Assembly (NCBI GenBank): GCA_029876055.1
Contig: CM056875.1
Coordinates: forward strand, 7,837,001-7,901,000
Direction: 5' to 3'
DNA: 64,000 nt
From: Madurella fahalii
Taxonomy: Eukaryota > Ascomycota > Sordariomycetes > Sordariales
Shown here: positions 43,586 through 54,858 of the stretch, one piece after another
Position numbering within the stretch: position 1 is the first letter of the stretch
Layout: each line of letters begins with the position of its first letter
Program-made: the position numbers and the translations under genes
The notes under the pieces: generated by a model
Database searches by the model: none
What the model saw: the letters and a program-made list of their open reading frames with translations, nothing else
Told to the model about the DNA's origin: nothing

Positions 43586-44172
43586 GGTGGCTGCTGGTTA
43601 GTGTCGATGAAGCTCGAAATCGTCGACCGTGATGCTTCCGCAAGACTGCTTTTTCGGGTCCCGCCGCAGGAATTTAGGGCTGGGTATTTTTTTGGTGGGC
43701 ACAGAAAGTGTTGCAGGTCCGAGATTTAACCGGCATGCGGCCCCGCATTGAAGCACAGATCTTCAATTAGAGACAGGGTTAGGGTTGCATAAATTGTTCT
43801 TGCTCGCCCGCCCCGAAGCCAAGTGATGCAATCCTTCCTTCTACCGAGCCAATCACGTGTTTGACGACAAACATTGTCAACCCGAGGCAATGGGCTCTAA
43901 GTTATAGGGCAACAGACGCCGGCTAGTCTCGGGGTGAGGTCACGGAACGCTATATGTATCATGACCATGAAAGCCCGCCAGTATTTGCCAGGGCGTAGCT
44001 GGGCACTCCACCTGACAGATCACTGTATCTTGGGCCCATCGTCTCCTACGACTCCCCCCAGATATGGTTGGTTTTGCGCTGAGCCGCAGTAAAGCAACGG
44101 TGTCCTGGACTTCAACTTGCCAATGTAAACAATGCTACTCAAATCTACCCGGTCGAATCTGAACTTCTGTCT
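43586..44172. other. RPL28 promoter and 3' side of the proteasome chaperone gene
   Basis: About 590 bp between two minus-strand genes. No further gene was recognised. Confidence 0.5.
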
Positions 44173-44672
44173 TCAAAGAATTTGCTGCACTAAGTCGAGC
44201 AAGTCGAAGAAGGCTTCACCACCGCCTTCCACCTTTTCGAGACCAAGGCCCAGAAGCAGGGTTCTCCGCTCATTGGGGTCGCGTAGAGCTAGATGGCTAG
44301 CAATCTGGCTAGCATAGAGATGGCCCAGCGTCTCTCTTTCCTCTCCGCCCACTCCAACTAGTGTCTTTGGGGTGAGATGATTGGAGGGGAGGGCGCTCGA
44401 ACCAGCGCCAGGTATGGCCATGTCTACGGAGGCCGACGAGGGAGCTGAAAGCGGGACTTGGATCTGAAACCAGTCAGACGGCGGGCGCCAATGCATCATC
44501 GCAAGAATATACTCACCCATTGAGCAAGGCGTCCGCCTTGAGAGACGGTGATCATGATCTTGTCCGAGAAGTTAAGCGACTCAACATCAGTTGGTACTCC
44601 GTTGACATTCCCGGTTACTTTTTTCGACGGGGCCGGAAACGGCTCCGCTAAGACTCCGCTGTCACCGCTCAT
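44173..44672 (-). CDS. Proteasome assembly chaperone 3-like protein
   Basis: Exons 44517-44672 and 44173-44463, 148 residues; intron GTGAGT...TTCAG (53 nt). ATG 44672 begins MSGDSGVLAEPFPAPSKKVTG. The spliced core, FSDKIMITVSQGGRLAQW-IQVPLSAPS, then TLGHLYASQIASHLALRDPNERRTLLLGLGLEK, resembles the POC3/PSMG3 group of proteasome 20S assembly chaperones, which pair with a POC4/PSMG4 partner to order alpha subunits. The fit is by motif layout and size, not by an exact match. It is divergent from DHR1. Confidence 0.65.
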
Positions 44673-45182
44673 GTTAACCAAGATTTTACACAATGATTTT
44701 CGAGATGCAGAGGGTCGAATGGTTGCACTTCAACAAAGGGAAGGTTAGGCCGTGTACAACTAAGTAAGCTACATGATTCGATACGCACTGTACGGAATTC
44801 CACAGCTTTGCTTGGTCTGTGCACATATTGAACTATCACTTATGTGCTTTTTGAGATAAGCAGAAGATCGAGAAAAAGTTAGGAAGAGACGAAAAAGAAG
44901 CATTCAAGAGAAAAAGAAAAGAACAAAAAGAACAGAAAAGGAGCAGAAGATATTAAGAACGGTCAATAAAATGGATAACGAAAGTCTAACTATAGTGCCA
45001 TATTAGAGCTGAGGTTCCTTCGTGTCTACTGCATACGGCTTAGCGCGGGGATAGTGGGGCTAGTTCGCAGAATTCTGCCGGGCGGACAAGATTTCGCATC
45101 GAAGTTGTTTTTTGAAAACGCCCATTGAGAGCTTCAGCCCGGGGCTCCCAACCGAGAGCTAAGCTTTCGGGACTGGAGAACA
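44673..45182. other. Divergent promoter region of the proteasome chaperone gene and DHR1
   Basis: 510 bp. A plus-strand GA-rich stretch runs from about 44860 to 44960. No other gene was recognised. Confidence 0.5.
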
Positions 45183-48100
45183 ATGGCACCAGCAAAGAAG
45201 TTCGTGCCTCGGCAACGGAAGCGCAAGGTCCTTGACAGACAGAGGGCAGGAGCAACCGTCGGCGTAGACACAAATGCTGTCGAGATCACGCCGGCCCAGC
45301 AGGCTGAGGCTGAAGACAAAAGAGCCAAGCTTCGTGAGGAGCTAAGGCCTGAGGGCAAAGTCAGCAGCAAGAAAGCCAAGAGGCTTGAAAAATACATCGA
45401 AAACAAACTCAAAAAAGACGAAAACCGGGAGCTGCTGGCCAAACTCGCCGCCAACAAAATCGACACTAGCCTGTTCTCCAGCAGCCGGTCGCTCGGGCAG
45501 ACCAAGGAAACCAAGAGGGAGGCCCTGCGGCGCACCCCGAGGGAACAGAATGCCGGCCTTGGTTTAGGCAGGTTAGACACCGACTTGCTCTACCAGCGAC
45601 GGAAAGTTGCGAAAGTATCACCGCAGAATGAGCTATCCGACGAGTCAGAAGAGGAGGAAGCGGAAGAAGAGGAGAAGGGGGGCTTGGTGACCAACCAAAA
45701 GAGCGGCGTACCAGCGATGCCGCCACAGTCGCCAGTGCCCGCGCAATCTAGTTCCATGGTGATTGGATCTGGCTTGAAACGTCCCCTGGAAGTTGACGAT
45801 TCGGGTCGCCCTGTTTTAGCGAAGAGGCGGAAGCGAGGAGGCGTCAAGACGAAATATCCAATTGTTGCGCCAGCAGTACATGAGGATTCAGACTCTGGCT
45901 CATGGAGTGGGTTCAGTTCCCAGGGCGAGGCTGCCGAAGACTCTAGCGGCATTGATAGTGGAGAGGACTCCGAAGAGAACACGAGTGAAGACGAAGAGAT
46001 GGACAATGACGAAGGCGACGAGGAGGGCGAAGATGAAGACGAAGAACGCTCAGAAAATGATCTGGAATCAGATGCCTCCGATGCTTCCCAACAAAGGCGG
46101 AAAGAGAGATCATCCGCCTTCAAAGCTTGGGCTCATCAGCAACGAAACGAAGCTTTAGGCTACAAACCTGTTGACTCTGGGCCACTGGTCATACCAAAGC
46201 CCGCAAACTTCACACCCCGGCCGATCGAACAAGACCCGTTGCCGATAGAGTTGCAGCCTACAACAAACATCATGAGGAAAGCATACAGTGTGGGCGTGAC
46301 CAGGGATCCCGATATCCAAGAGGCTCGCTACCGATTGCCTGTGGTTGTCGAGGAGCAGAAAATCATGGAAGCTATCCACAACAATGATGTCGTCGTTATC
46401 TGTGGCGCTACCGGCTCCGGTAAGACCACACAAGTGCCGCAGTTCCTTTTTGAAGCTGGTTATGGCTCGCCGAACGGCCCAACTCCTGGCATGATTGGCG
46501 TCACGCAACCCCGTCGGGTGGCGGCTGTCAGCATGTCGAAACGCGTGGCCCAAGAACTGGGGGATCATTCCGACACTGTGGCCTACCAGATCCGATTCGA
46601 GGGCACAGTGGATCCCAAGACTGCCATTAAGTTCATGACGGACGGTGTCCTCCTTCGGGAGGTTGCGCAAGACTTTGTTCTCCGAAAATATTCTGCCATC
46701 ATCATTGACGAGGCTCACGAGAGGAGCGTGAACACCGACATTTTGATTGCAATACTCAGTAGGGTCGTCAAACTCAGAGCCGAACTCACAAAAGAGGACC
46801 CTTCGGTTAAACCGTTAAAGCTCATCATCATGTCTGCAACGCTCAGGGTCGAGGAATTCACCCAGAACTCCAAATTATTCCGGAGTCCTCCTCGCGTCCT
46901 CGACATAGAAGGCCGCCAACATGAGGTGACGATCCACTTCGCTCGAAAAACGCGACATGATTACGTCGAAGACGCTTTCCGGAAAATCAGCAGGGGCCAT
47001 AGGAAGCTGCCTCCGGGAGGCATGCTTGTTTTCCTCACCGGACAGGGTGAGATTTCTCAACTGAGCAAACGGCTTAAGACTGCCTTTGGGGGGGTGAGCT
47101 CCACGGCCGGACCGCAGGTTCGCATCTCTGCAAGCGAAATCCCGATGGAGGTTGAGGACATAGATTTTGGGGAAGTTGATGACCGAAACGCAAACGACAT
47201 GGATGATGAGGAGATGTTTTTCGCCTCGGACGATGAGGAAGAAGAGAAAGATTTTGAGATTGAAGACGAAGAGTCTGGGACTGGTCCGCGGCGGATGCAC
47301 GTTTTACCCCTTTACTCCCTGCTACCAACTAAGGAGCAGATGAAAGTCTTCGAGCCTCCTCCCGAAGGTTCACGGCTCGTTATCCTGGCCACCAACGTGG
47401 CTGAGACTAGTTTGACCATCCCCGGTATTCGCTATGTCTTTGACTGTGGAAGGTCAAAGGAACGGAGATATGATCCTTTGAGCGGAGTCCAGAGTTTCGA
47501 GATTGGCTGGATTAGCAAGGCGAGCGCCAAGCAGCGGGCCGGCCGCGCCGGCCGTACCGGCCCTGGCCATTGCTGGCGGCTGTATTCATCAGCAGTCTAC
47601 GAGAGAGATTTCCAAGAGTTCGCGGACCCGGAAATCCTTCGGATGCCCATCGAAGGAGTAGTCCTACAACTGAAGGCCATGAACCTGCAACACGTCGTCA
47701 ACTTTCCCTTCCCGACGCCCCCACCTAGGGACAGCCTCATCAAGGCTGAGAAACTCCTTACCTACTTGTCGTCGTTATCGCCCGAAGGCAAAATCACGGA
47801 CGTGGGGAAGACCATGTCCATCTTCCCATTGGCGCCTCGTTTCGCCCGGATCCTGCTTGTCGGACATCAACACGACTGTCTCCCGTACACGATTGCCCTA
47901 GTCGCCGGCCTATCTGCTGGTGAAATATTTATTCCAGAAAACCAAGCCATCCCCGCAGCCGCAGAGCAAACCGAAGAGTTTCTCACTAATGAGGATGTGC
48001 TTGCGGAGGACAAGCGGGCAAGGATACGAAAGGCATTCAATGCAGTCCATAAGAATTTCTGCTTCCTCGACGACAAATCCGACGCAATCAAGCTGCTTCA

Positions 48101-48821
48101 GGTCGTAGGCGAGTTTGCCCACGAGCCTACTGAAGCGTGGTGTGAGAGCCACTTTGTCCGATATAAAGCTCTCAAGGAGACCAGCAAACTCCAATCCCAA
48201 CTCGTCAGCCTCCTTAAGACTAATATCCCTGGCTACGCAAATCTTAAGCTCCCCGAAAAACTGGACGCGCCTTCGCAAAAACAGATCCAGGCGCTGAAAC
48301 AGATGGTTGCCTCGGGTTTCATCGACCAGATCGCCATCCGCGCCGACAAGGCGCCCAACCCGCCCGAGATGTACCGCAAGCCGGGGCGCGCAATCGACGT
48401 CCCCTACATCCCGCTTATGCCGCTGGAAGGCGCCGACAACCCGGAAGACAGGCTGGTGTTCATCCACCCTTCATCGCCGCTGGCTCACCTCAGCGCGAAG
48501 GAGTGCCCTGAGTACGTCGTGTACTCGCACCTACAGCGGGCGGGCAATAGGGGCGCAGACGGCACTAGGAAGGCCAAGACGAGGATGCACGCACTGACAG
48601 ACCTGACGGGCGCCCAGGTGGCGTCTGTCGCCAAGGGAACGCCGCTGATTAGCTATGGGAAGCCGATCAAAGAGGTCAAGGATGGCAAGGACGGGGATGT
48701 GAGGGAGGTGTGGGTGGTGCCGTACCTGAGGGCCGAGACGGGCGGCGGGCTGGGGTGGCCTTTGCCGGTGAGGAAGATAACGCAGAGGAAGGTATGGGGG
48801 AAAGGGTGGGTTGCTGAATGA
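45183..48821 (+). CDS. ECM16: DHR1/ECM16 (DHX37) DEAH-box RNA helicase
   Basis: Single exon, 1,212 residues from ATG 45183 (MAPAKKFVPRQRKRKVLDRQ). A basic N-terminus and an acidic 250-350 region (EDSEENTSEDEEMDNDEGDEE) precede the helicase core: motif I GATGSGKTTQVPQF from residue 408, motif II DEAH at 509-512, motif III S-A-T near 551, and motif VI with QRAGRAGRTGPG. The HA2 and OB-fold domains follow (FPLAPRFARILLVGHQHDCL). The N-terminal sequence and the acid tract match Dhr1, the helicase that releases U3 snoRNA from pre-rRNA and matures the small subunit in the nucleolus. A second acidic insertion (ASDDEEEEKDFEIEDEES) lies between helicase domains. No intron. Confidence 0.94.
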   Translation: MAPAKKFVPRQRKRKVLDRQRAGATVGVDTNAVEITPAQQAEAEDKRAKLREELRPEGKVSSKKAKRLEKYIENKLKKDENRELLAKLAANKIDTSLFSSSRSLGQTKETKREALRRTPREQNAGLGLGRLDTDLLYQRRKVAKVSPQNELSDESEEEEAEEEEKGGLVTNQKSGVPAMPPQSPVPAQSSSMVIGSGLKRPLEVDDSGRPVLAKRRKRGGVKTKYPIVAPAVHEDSDSGSWSGFSSQGEAAEDSSGIDSGEDSEENTSEDEEMDNDEGDEEGEDEDEERSENDLESDASDASQQRRKERSSAFKAWAHQQRNEALGYKPVDSGPLVIPKPANFTPRPIEQDPLPIELQPTTNIMRKAYSVGVTRDPDIQEARYRLPVVVEEQKIMEAIHNNDVVVICGATGSGKTTQVPQFLFEAGYGSPNGPTPGMIGVTQPRRVAAVSMSKRVAQELGDHSDTVAYQIRFEGTVDPKTAIKFMTDGVLLREVAQDFVLRKYSAIIIDEAHERSVNTDILIAILSRVVKLRAELTKEDPSVKPLKLIIMSATLRVEEFTQNSKLFRSPPRVLDIEGRQHEVTIHFARKTRHDYVEDAFRKISRGHRKLPPGGMLVFLTGQGEISQLSKRLKTAFGGVSSTAGPQVRISASEIPMEVEDIDFGEVDDRNANDMDDEEMFFASDDEEEEKDFEIEDEESGTGPRRMHVLPLYSLLPTKEQMKVFEPPPEGSRLVILATNVAETSLTIPGIRYVFDCGRSKERRYDPLSGVQSFEIGWISKASAKQRAGRAGRTGPGHCWRLYSSAVYERDFQEFADPEILRMPIEGVVLQLKAMNLQHVVNFPFPTPPPRDSLIKAEKLLTYLSSLSPEGKITDVGKTMSIFPLAPRFARILLVGHQHDCLPYTIALVAGLSAGEIFIPENQAIPAAAEQTEEFLTNEDVLAEDKRARIRKAFNAVHKNFCFLDDKSDAIKLLQVVGEFAHEPTEAWCESHFVRYKALKETSKLQSQLVSLLKTNIPGYANLKLPEKLDAPSQKQIQALKQMVASGFIDQIAIRADKAPNPPEMYRKPGRAIDVPYIPLMPLEGADNPEDRLVFIHPSSPLAHLSAKECPEYVVYSHLQRAGNRGADGTRKAKTRMHALTDLTGAQVASVAKGTPLISYGKPIKEVKDGKDGDVREVWVVPYLRAETGGGLGWPLPVRKITQRKVWGKGWVAE

Positions 48822-50653
48822 AGGCCGTCGTGGCGGTGGAGGCGGCTGGCCCGAGGGGGTGTCTCGTCACTCCCTCGGGTCGTTCTCTGAGAAGGTACGT
48901 GCGCCGCCGATTTTCATTCTTTTCGCCGCAAGCCTACATGATGAGTTTCTCGTAAGAGGCTGTTTATGAATCTTTAATGATTATAAACTATCACCTACAT
49001 TGTTCTACTTCTGAGTTTTTCCCGAGGCCGCTGTCATTCACTCCGTTTTTGCCGACCTTCGCCGTTGACCAAGCTGCTAACGGTTATCTAGCACCGCTGG
49101 TGTCTCCTAACTACGGAGGTAGTTTCGTGTCGGGTATTGCCATTATGAGTGGGACGACACCCTGAGAAGTCGTCGACCGTACAGCCCAAGTTAGGAAAGT
49201 AGGACTACGCAATACAAATATCCTTCGATAAGCGATGCTTCGCTCCTAAGCCTTGATATGTGATTATGTGATATTCATGTTTTATACTTTACCTACCACA
49301 AGAGAAACTTAAAAGCAAAGGAAAGAAAGAGACGTTAAGACTAGGATAATAGGGTAATGGCTAAGGGAGTTGTTGTAAGGTTTAATTGCAGGCTATGTGG
49401 ATAGGCTTATAACGGTAAGAGTTGCGCGGGGGGGCTCAAAGCTGAGACTGACTTTAAACTCTTTCTTGTCTGTGTGGCCGAAGTGCAACGCTGATAGCCG
49501 TGGGCCGCCCCAGGGCCCCTGGCGAGGCTATGTATCCTGGACTGAGAACAGGCACGCGTACATAATGCGTATGCTCTAACCGGTTTAGTAGGGAGGGGAG
49601 GGAAGGTGTGGCTCTCCACGCCTCGTACATCGCATCTCCTTTAAGGGGAATACGACATGCAAGTCTTACGGATTGGGTAGACAGTGAATGAAATGCAAAG
49701 GTAACGGGACACACCGTTATATTTCCTTGATTTATGCTCTACCCACACCCACCCCCCTCCCCAAGCAGCCGGCACAGCCACCATAGCCCCCCCTTCTCCA
49801 TCTACCTACCTTCCCTCATTTACTTCCCCCCCTACACAAAGTACTATTCTTACGGCCCAGGAACCGGGAAGCTCCCCACGTGCCTGCACGTAACCTTTCA
49901 TGGCAAGCGGGCAGGCGGGTAGGCCAGAAGCGAGGCTGAGCCACGCTGCTGCAGGATATCCCGCTCTGGATGGCATATGCACATTCCGTTCCGCCCGTGG
50001 CACAGCACTCCCAGATTGTCGGGACCCAGAAGCCATGGTGCGGCTTAACATTACTGCGTACTATGCCTAGTAGTAGGTAGAACTAAGATTCTCCCTGAGT
50101 GCCTGATGTATCTAGGGACGTATACGCGGCGGCGGGGGACAATAAACCAAGGACAGGCAACAAACAGGAGATATAGTGTACGGAAACAAGAAAACAAAAG
50201 AACTTCAGTTCGTATTCCCATCCGCCCATCAACCCCCCACCACTGTTTTTTTTTTCTTAGCTTGGCTGGACAAAATTGACAAGCCACACCTCCCTCAAGA
50301 CACTAGTATGGTATCTCACTCTCTGTCTTTTGCTATTCAAAGCTTGGGCGGTATGCAACACAACCCGCTCTCCTGCCTGCCCGTCCGTCCCGCAGTTCAC
50401 GAGCCCTTTCAGAGGGCGTTTGCTCTACCCTTCCTTCCCTACGGATCAGCACTGGACTCTTCTATGCAGTCACCGCCACCGCTGAGCCCTTTTTACCCCC
50501 AAACCGCAGACCAGGCGCCACCCTACGTATCTAGCGTAGGCATGTATGTACCTCATCATCGCTTGCGATCACTACGAGACGCTCAATTATCAGCAGCTGG
50601 TCTACATATAATCATCACCAGAAAGATCACGTATTAAAAAAAAAAAAAAAAAC
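48822..50653. other. Long convergent gap between DHR1 and calcineurin A
   Basis: About 1.8 kb without a recognisable gene, lower in GC than flanking coding DNA. Small hairpins are present, and an A17 tract at 50636-50652 abuts the calcineurin stop codon. It may hold a degraded repeat, but I cannot identify one. Confidence 0.5.
50636..50652. repeat. A17 tract next to the calcineurin A stop codon
   Basis: It reads as a T17 tract directly after GTAAG on the coding strand. Confidence 0.9.
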
Positions 50654-52483
50654 TTACGTGCTCAGCCTCCTCGAAAGTGACTGCAGCTTCTTATCCTGCT
50701 CGGCCTCCCTCGCAGCCCTCTCCAGCGCCTGCGCGCGCTCCTCGACCTGCTGCTTCTGCACCTCCTCGTGACTGGGCGGCAGGCGCTCGTTCTGCAGATC
50801 CACCTTGCGCGCGTCCTCGAAGCTGTTGATGGCGTTCTTGATGCCCTCGGCGCCCAGCATGAGCGTGCCGGCGGGCAGGCGGCCGCCCGACACCGTCTTG
50901 AGCTCCGTGACCCGCTCCGACTCCTCGCGGAGCACCTGGAACACGCGGGAGAGTCGCCCGATGGCAAGGATCTTGTTCTTGATCGCTCTCCTCTTGGCCT
51001 CGATCGATTCGGGGTCCTGGCCGCTCAGGCTCGAGCCGGACGGCAGCGGCGGGGAGACGGGGCCCGGCGAGGTCGTGGCCGAGTCTTCCCTGAGTTCCTC
51101 CTCGGAGCACGTGCTGAGGATGGCGATGAGCATGTCGGTGATCTTCTCGCCGACGAAGGGCAGCGACCAGGTGAAGACGTCCATGAAGTTGGGAAGCCAG
51201 TAAGGGTGCGGGGTGCAGTTGAATTGCCGGATGTTCATCACATTGTTCTCGTACTTGAGCACGGCCGCCTTGTTGTTATAGACGTCCAGGTAGTTCGGGG
51301 CGGAGAAGATGGTCATGACGCTGGGGAAGCCCGTCGTACGCGTCTTACGGTACATGCGGTAACCTGCATCTTGCGCTTCGTGGGCCCGGATGATGGACAA
51401 GAGGTTGTTCTTCTCGAGGAAGTGGCAGGCGGCGGGGTACGAGAAGAAGTACGAACACCCGCGCACGTGGTTGTGCAAAAAGTAGTCAGTCGTCTTCTCC
51501 TGGCCGAAGTCTTCCAGCGGGTCGGCCCACAGGATGTCGCACATTAGCCCTTGGGTCGGGGGCTCGCGGAAGCGATTAATCTGCGAGACGAGTTAGCAGG
51601 GTTCCCAGACGGGCATATTCGCTAAAGGCGGGAAGCAAACGGACATTTCTCAGGTCGTCCAGAGTGTGCAGCTCTGGACTGAGCCCGCCGTGGATGCACA
51701 AGAACTGCTTGTTCATGACCGCCGCCAGCGGCAGGGCACAGAACGAATCCATGCAGGCCTCATAGACCGCCTCGGAATACTTGTGCTTGCACTCGAGCTT
51801 GAAGGTGAAGTAGTCGGTCAAGTGGCGACACTCGTGGTTGCCGCGCAGCAGCCAGAGCGTCTTGGGGTAGTGTATCTTAAGCGCCCACAGATAGAGCACG
51901 CACTCGATGCTAAAATAGCCCCGGTCGACATAGTCACCCAGGAAGAGATAGCGAGTCTCTGCCGGGTCGCCGCCGACTTCGAACAGCTTCATCAGGTCGT
52001 AGTACTGGCCGTGGACGTCGCCGCACACGGTGATGGGGGCGTCCATCTCGAGCAGATTGGGCTCGCTGCGCAGCAGCTCAGTGCCCGTCCTGATAATCCA
52101 TAGCGCTTGTTCCTCGGTCAAGCGACCCTCGCGGTAGAAGTGCTGCTTGAGGAAGGCAATATTCGGCTTCTGGTGAGACTCGTCCTCGAAGAACTGCTCG
52201 TCGGTCGGCTTGTACATGGCGGGCGCTTGCACGTCTAGGAGGGGCAAACAAGGGTCATTAACATGCGCCAAAGGCCAACCCGCGGTGGTCGCGTGCGGCA
52301 GCAGGGCGTACCTTTGCAGACTCGCTCCATGGTGTTGACCTGAGTCCCGTCCTCCATGGTATGGATGGTGAAGTCGATTTCGGGGAGAGGCTTCTTCTGC
52401 TGGATGGCGCGGATGGCATTATCGACCTGCTGGGCGCGGCGCTCCTCGTGGGAGGCGGGCGCTGTAAGGTCTTCGGTGTCCAT
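50654..52483 (-). CDS. CNA1: Calcineurin catalytic subunit A (protein phosphatase 2B)
   Basis: Exons 52312-52483, 51645-52234 and 50654-51580, 562 residues. Introns are GTACGC...CCTAG (77 nt) and GTCCGT...CGCAG (64 nt, unusual donor). ATG 52483 begins MDTEDLTAPASHEERRA; the frame stays open upstream without an ATG. Metal-site motifs are TVCGDVHGQYYD, GDYVDRGYFSIE, LRGNHECRHLTDYFTF and IHGGLSPE. A calcineurin B-binding helix region precedes the calmodulin-binding segment ARRAIKNKILAIGRLSRVF. The end, ESERVTELKTVSGGRLP through LQSLSRRLST, is where the autoinhibitory region lies. Calcium and calmodulin activate it to dephosphorylate Crz1-type factors. The TAA stop overlaps a perfect GTAAGT donor, so a further exon at about 50333-50438 (EGRVEQTPSERAREL...) is possible. 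Confidence 0.94.
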
Positions 52484-53812
52484 GCTGACTCTGCGCTGGC
52501 GCGGATGGGCAGGCGAGATCTTCCCGGCGAGCGGCGACGAAGCGGTGGGCACGTGGTTTTTGGTGAGAGCGCCTCGAGGAGAAGTAATAATACGAGCCGG
52601 CTCCGGTGTCCCGCAGCGATTGGATATTTCGGGACGAGGTGCACGTCGGGCAGCCTTTGATTATAAGCTATTGTACCGGCAAGGTACCAGAGCCGTACCT
52701 CCCAAGGTTGGACGGGTGCGAAACCAGAAGGATTTGGGGCACGTAGGGCTGAGAGTTGGGCGGCCGAGGGTCGGGAGAGGCAACTCTCAGAGTCGGGATT
52801 GCGCGTTGGGAGCTTCAGAAGAAAGCTGGGGTGGGATGAGGGGAGAGGGGTACGGTACTTTGCCGTTTCAGCGTTTTCGCGGGAGGCGACATGTATCCGT
52901 GGTAGGAATTAGGTAAATTACGAGGGCTCGACCGCCTGCCTAGAAAAGTGGGATGGAGCCTTACCAAACTCCCCCAAGACTTCGAGTCTTGCGCACAGCG
53001 TACTATGCAGTGTACGCTTATGTCTCTCCGTCCCGACCGTCGGCCACGTCTAGGTCTCTCCCTTCCCAACACGACCGCGCCTGAGCTAAAATTGGCGCTG
53101 TGGTAGGGCCCTTTTTGTAGGCCGAGGACGGTGGTGAAAATGAGGCACAGATATCACCCAGCATCCAGGACTTGGGCGGGACCAATGTCCATTGAATTAT
53201 CGAGTCGAATGGGTCGTCTCGGCCCACCGTAGGTGTCCTTGTGTAACCCGCAATTCGCCCGCGGAGCTGAAGGCGGGCGCTTGCAAGGCCCGTGTTGAGC
53301 CTCAGCAGCAAGTCTAGAACGCCAAGTACGAATACCGAGGGAGGGGAAATTTAATACGAGTCTGTATAGTACGGTACATTATTGTGACAGCCGGCCGATC
53401 TTTGCCAAGTGTCAATCAGGTGACAGCTGTATTATTAAAGCGCCCTATCTCCTTTCACCCCCCCGATCTTTCCGCCTTCTCGACGACATGATAGGAACAA
53501 GTTTTCATCGACGCTTGATTCTCGCATTACCATCTCTGACTTTATTGTTTCTCTTTATCCTTGGTGTAATAACTGGCTCTTCGGGTTAACTAGCGTAATT
53601 CCACTGAAGAGATCAAAACCGCTCCATACCATTGTCCAATAAGACCTCGCTCCTGAAGCCGTACTTTTGGTGAGGATCCGTCATTGCATTCTATACACGG
53701 TATTTCACATGAAGCCATAGCCACCCAGAATCATTGACGATCTCAACGGCGCTACCCTCTCCTTACTCGTAGAACTTTCCAGGACACGACCCACATCCGT
53801 CCAGAAAACAGA
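52484..53812. other. Calcineurin promoter and 3' side of the dehydrogenase gene
   Basis: About 1.3 kb between two minus-strand genes. The frame just upstream of the calcineurin ATG remains open to about 52600. No other gene was recognised. Confidence 0.5.
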
Positions 53813-54858
53813 TCACGGCGCGGTGTACCCGCCATCGACAGCGATGTCAGTCCCCGTGGTATATGATGATGCGTCCGACGCCAAGTACAGATACGCGCCC
53901 TTGAGCTCGTCTGCTGTACCCTCGCGGCTGTCATCAAGAAAAAGCTCATTAGCAACCGATTCTTAAGATCACTTCATATCCCGGAAATGGATAGCGACTC
54001 ACCCCATAGGAATCTTATCCTTCCAAGCCCTCTTCGTATCCGGATCCGCAAAATCCGAGATACTCGTCACAATATACCCGGGGCTCACCGAGTTGGCCCT
54101 CGCGAAGCCGACCCACTCAACTGCCAAGCTCTTGCACAGATGGATTATGGCCGCCTTGCTTGCGTTGTACGCGGCCTGTAACTGGGGGACGTTGACGATG
54201 TGCCCGCTCATGCTGGCCGTGGCGACGAAGCTACCCGTGGTGAAAGGCGGATCGAGCGGCTTACCGTCCGACCCGGTGCCCTCTCGCTTCTGCCGGCGGA
54301 AGTGCAAGCCCGCAGCGCGCGCGCAGAAGAAGGTCCCGTCCATGTTGGTCTTCAGCACCGACGTGTACATATCCAGCGGCCCGTCCAGCATAGGACCCCC
54401 GGTCCAGGCCACGCCCGAGTTGGCGACGAAGACATCGAGACGGCCGTTGAATTCCGCGACGATCGAGTCAACGGTGGACGAGACAGAGGTGTAGTCTGCT
54501 ACGTTTACTTGGTAGGCTTTGCCTGTTTTGTTTCAAGGAGAAGGTGAGCTTTGAATCAGCGGGTGGTTGATTCAAGGGGAGTTAAGATGGGTAGGGGAAG
54601 TAATGACTTACACTTAACGCCGTAGTCTTTCTCAATCTCGCTCGCTGCAGCCTCGGCCTCGTCCCGCTTCCGGTTGTACCATACGGCGACGTTGGCACCA
54701 GCCTCGGCGAGAGCCTGGGCGACGGCGAGTCCAATGCCCGAGCTAGCGCCTGAGACAATGGCTGTCTTCCCTTTGAGGGAGAAGAGGGGCATAACCCGAT
54801 TGGACTGGGGCGCGACGGTGCTGTCGTGCGTAAACTTGCCATCCTTCATGTCCGCCAT
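53813..54858 (-). CDS. NADP-type short-chain dehydrogenase (sorbose/xylulose reductase-like)
   Basis: Exons 54612-54858, 54003-54522 and 53813-53927, 293 residues. Introns are GTAAGT...AACAG (89 nt) and GTGAGT...GACAG (75 nt). ATG 54858 begins MADMKDGKFTHDSTVAPQS. Classical SDR motifs: SGASSGIGLAVAQALAEAG for cofactor binding, VANSG, the catalytic Ser in TASMSGHIVNVPQLQ, and the Tyr-Lys pair in AYNASKAAIIHL. IPMGREGTADELKGAYLYLASDASSYTTGTDIAVDGGYTAP ends the fold as in fungal Sou1-like and L-xylulose/mannitol reductases. Likely cytosolic, NADP-dependent reduction of a keto-sugar; the exact substrate cannot be told. The frame remains open to an earlier ATG at 55116 with a hydrophobic stretch, probably 5' leader. 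Confidence 0.8.

Noticed and set aside
48822..50653. A transposon or RIP-mutated repeat in the DHR1-calcineurin gap
   Set aside because: No terminal repeats, target duplication or transposase remnant could be seen; only mildly lower GC.
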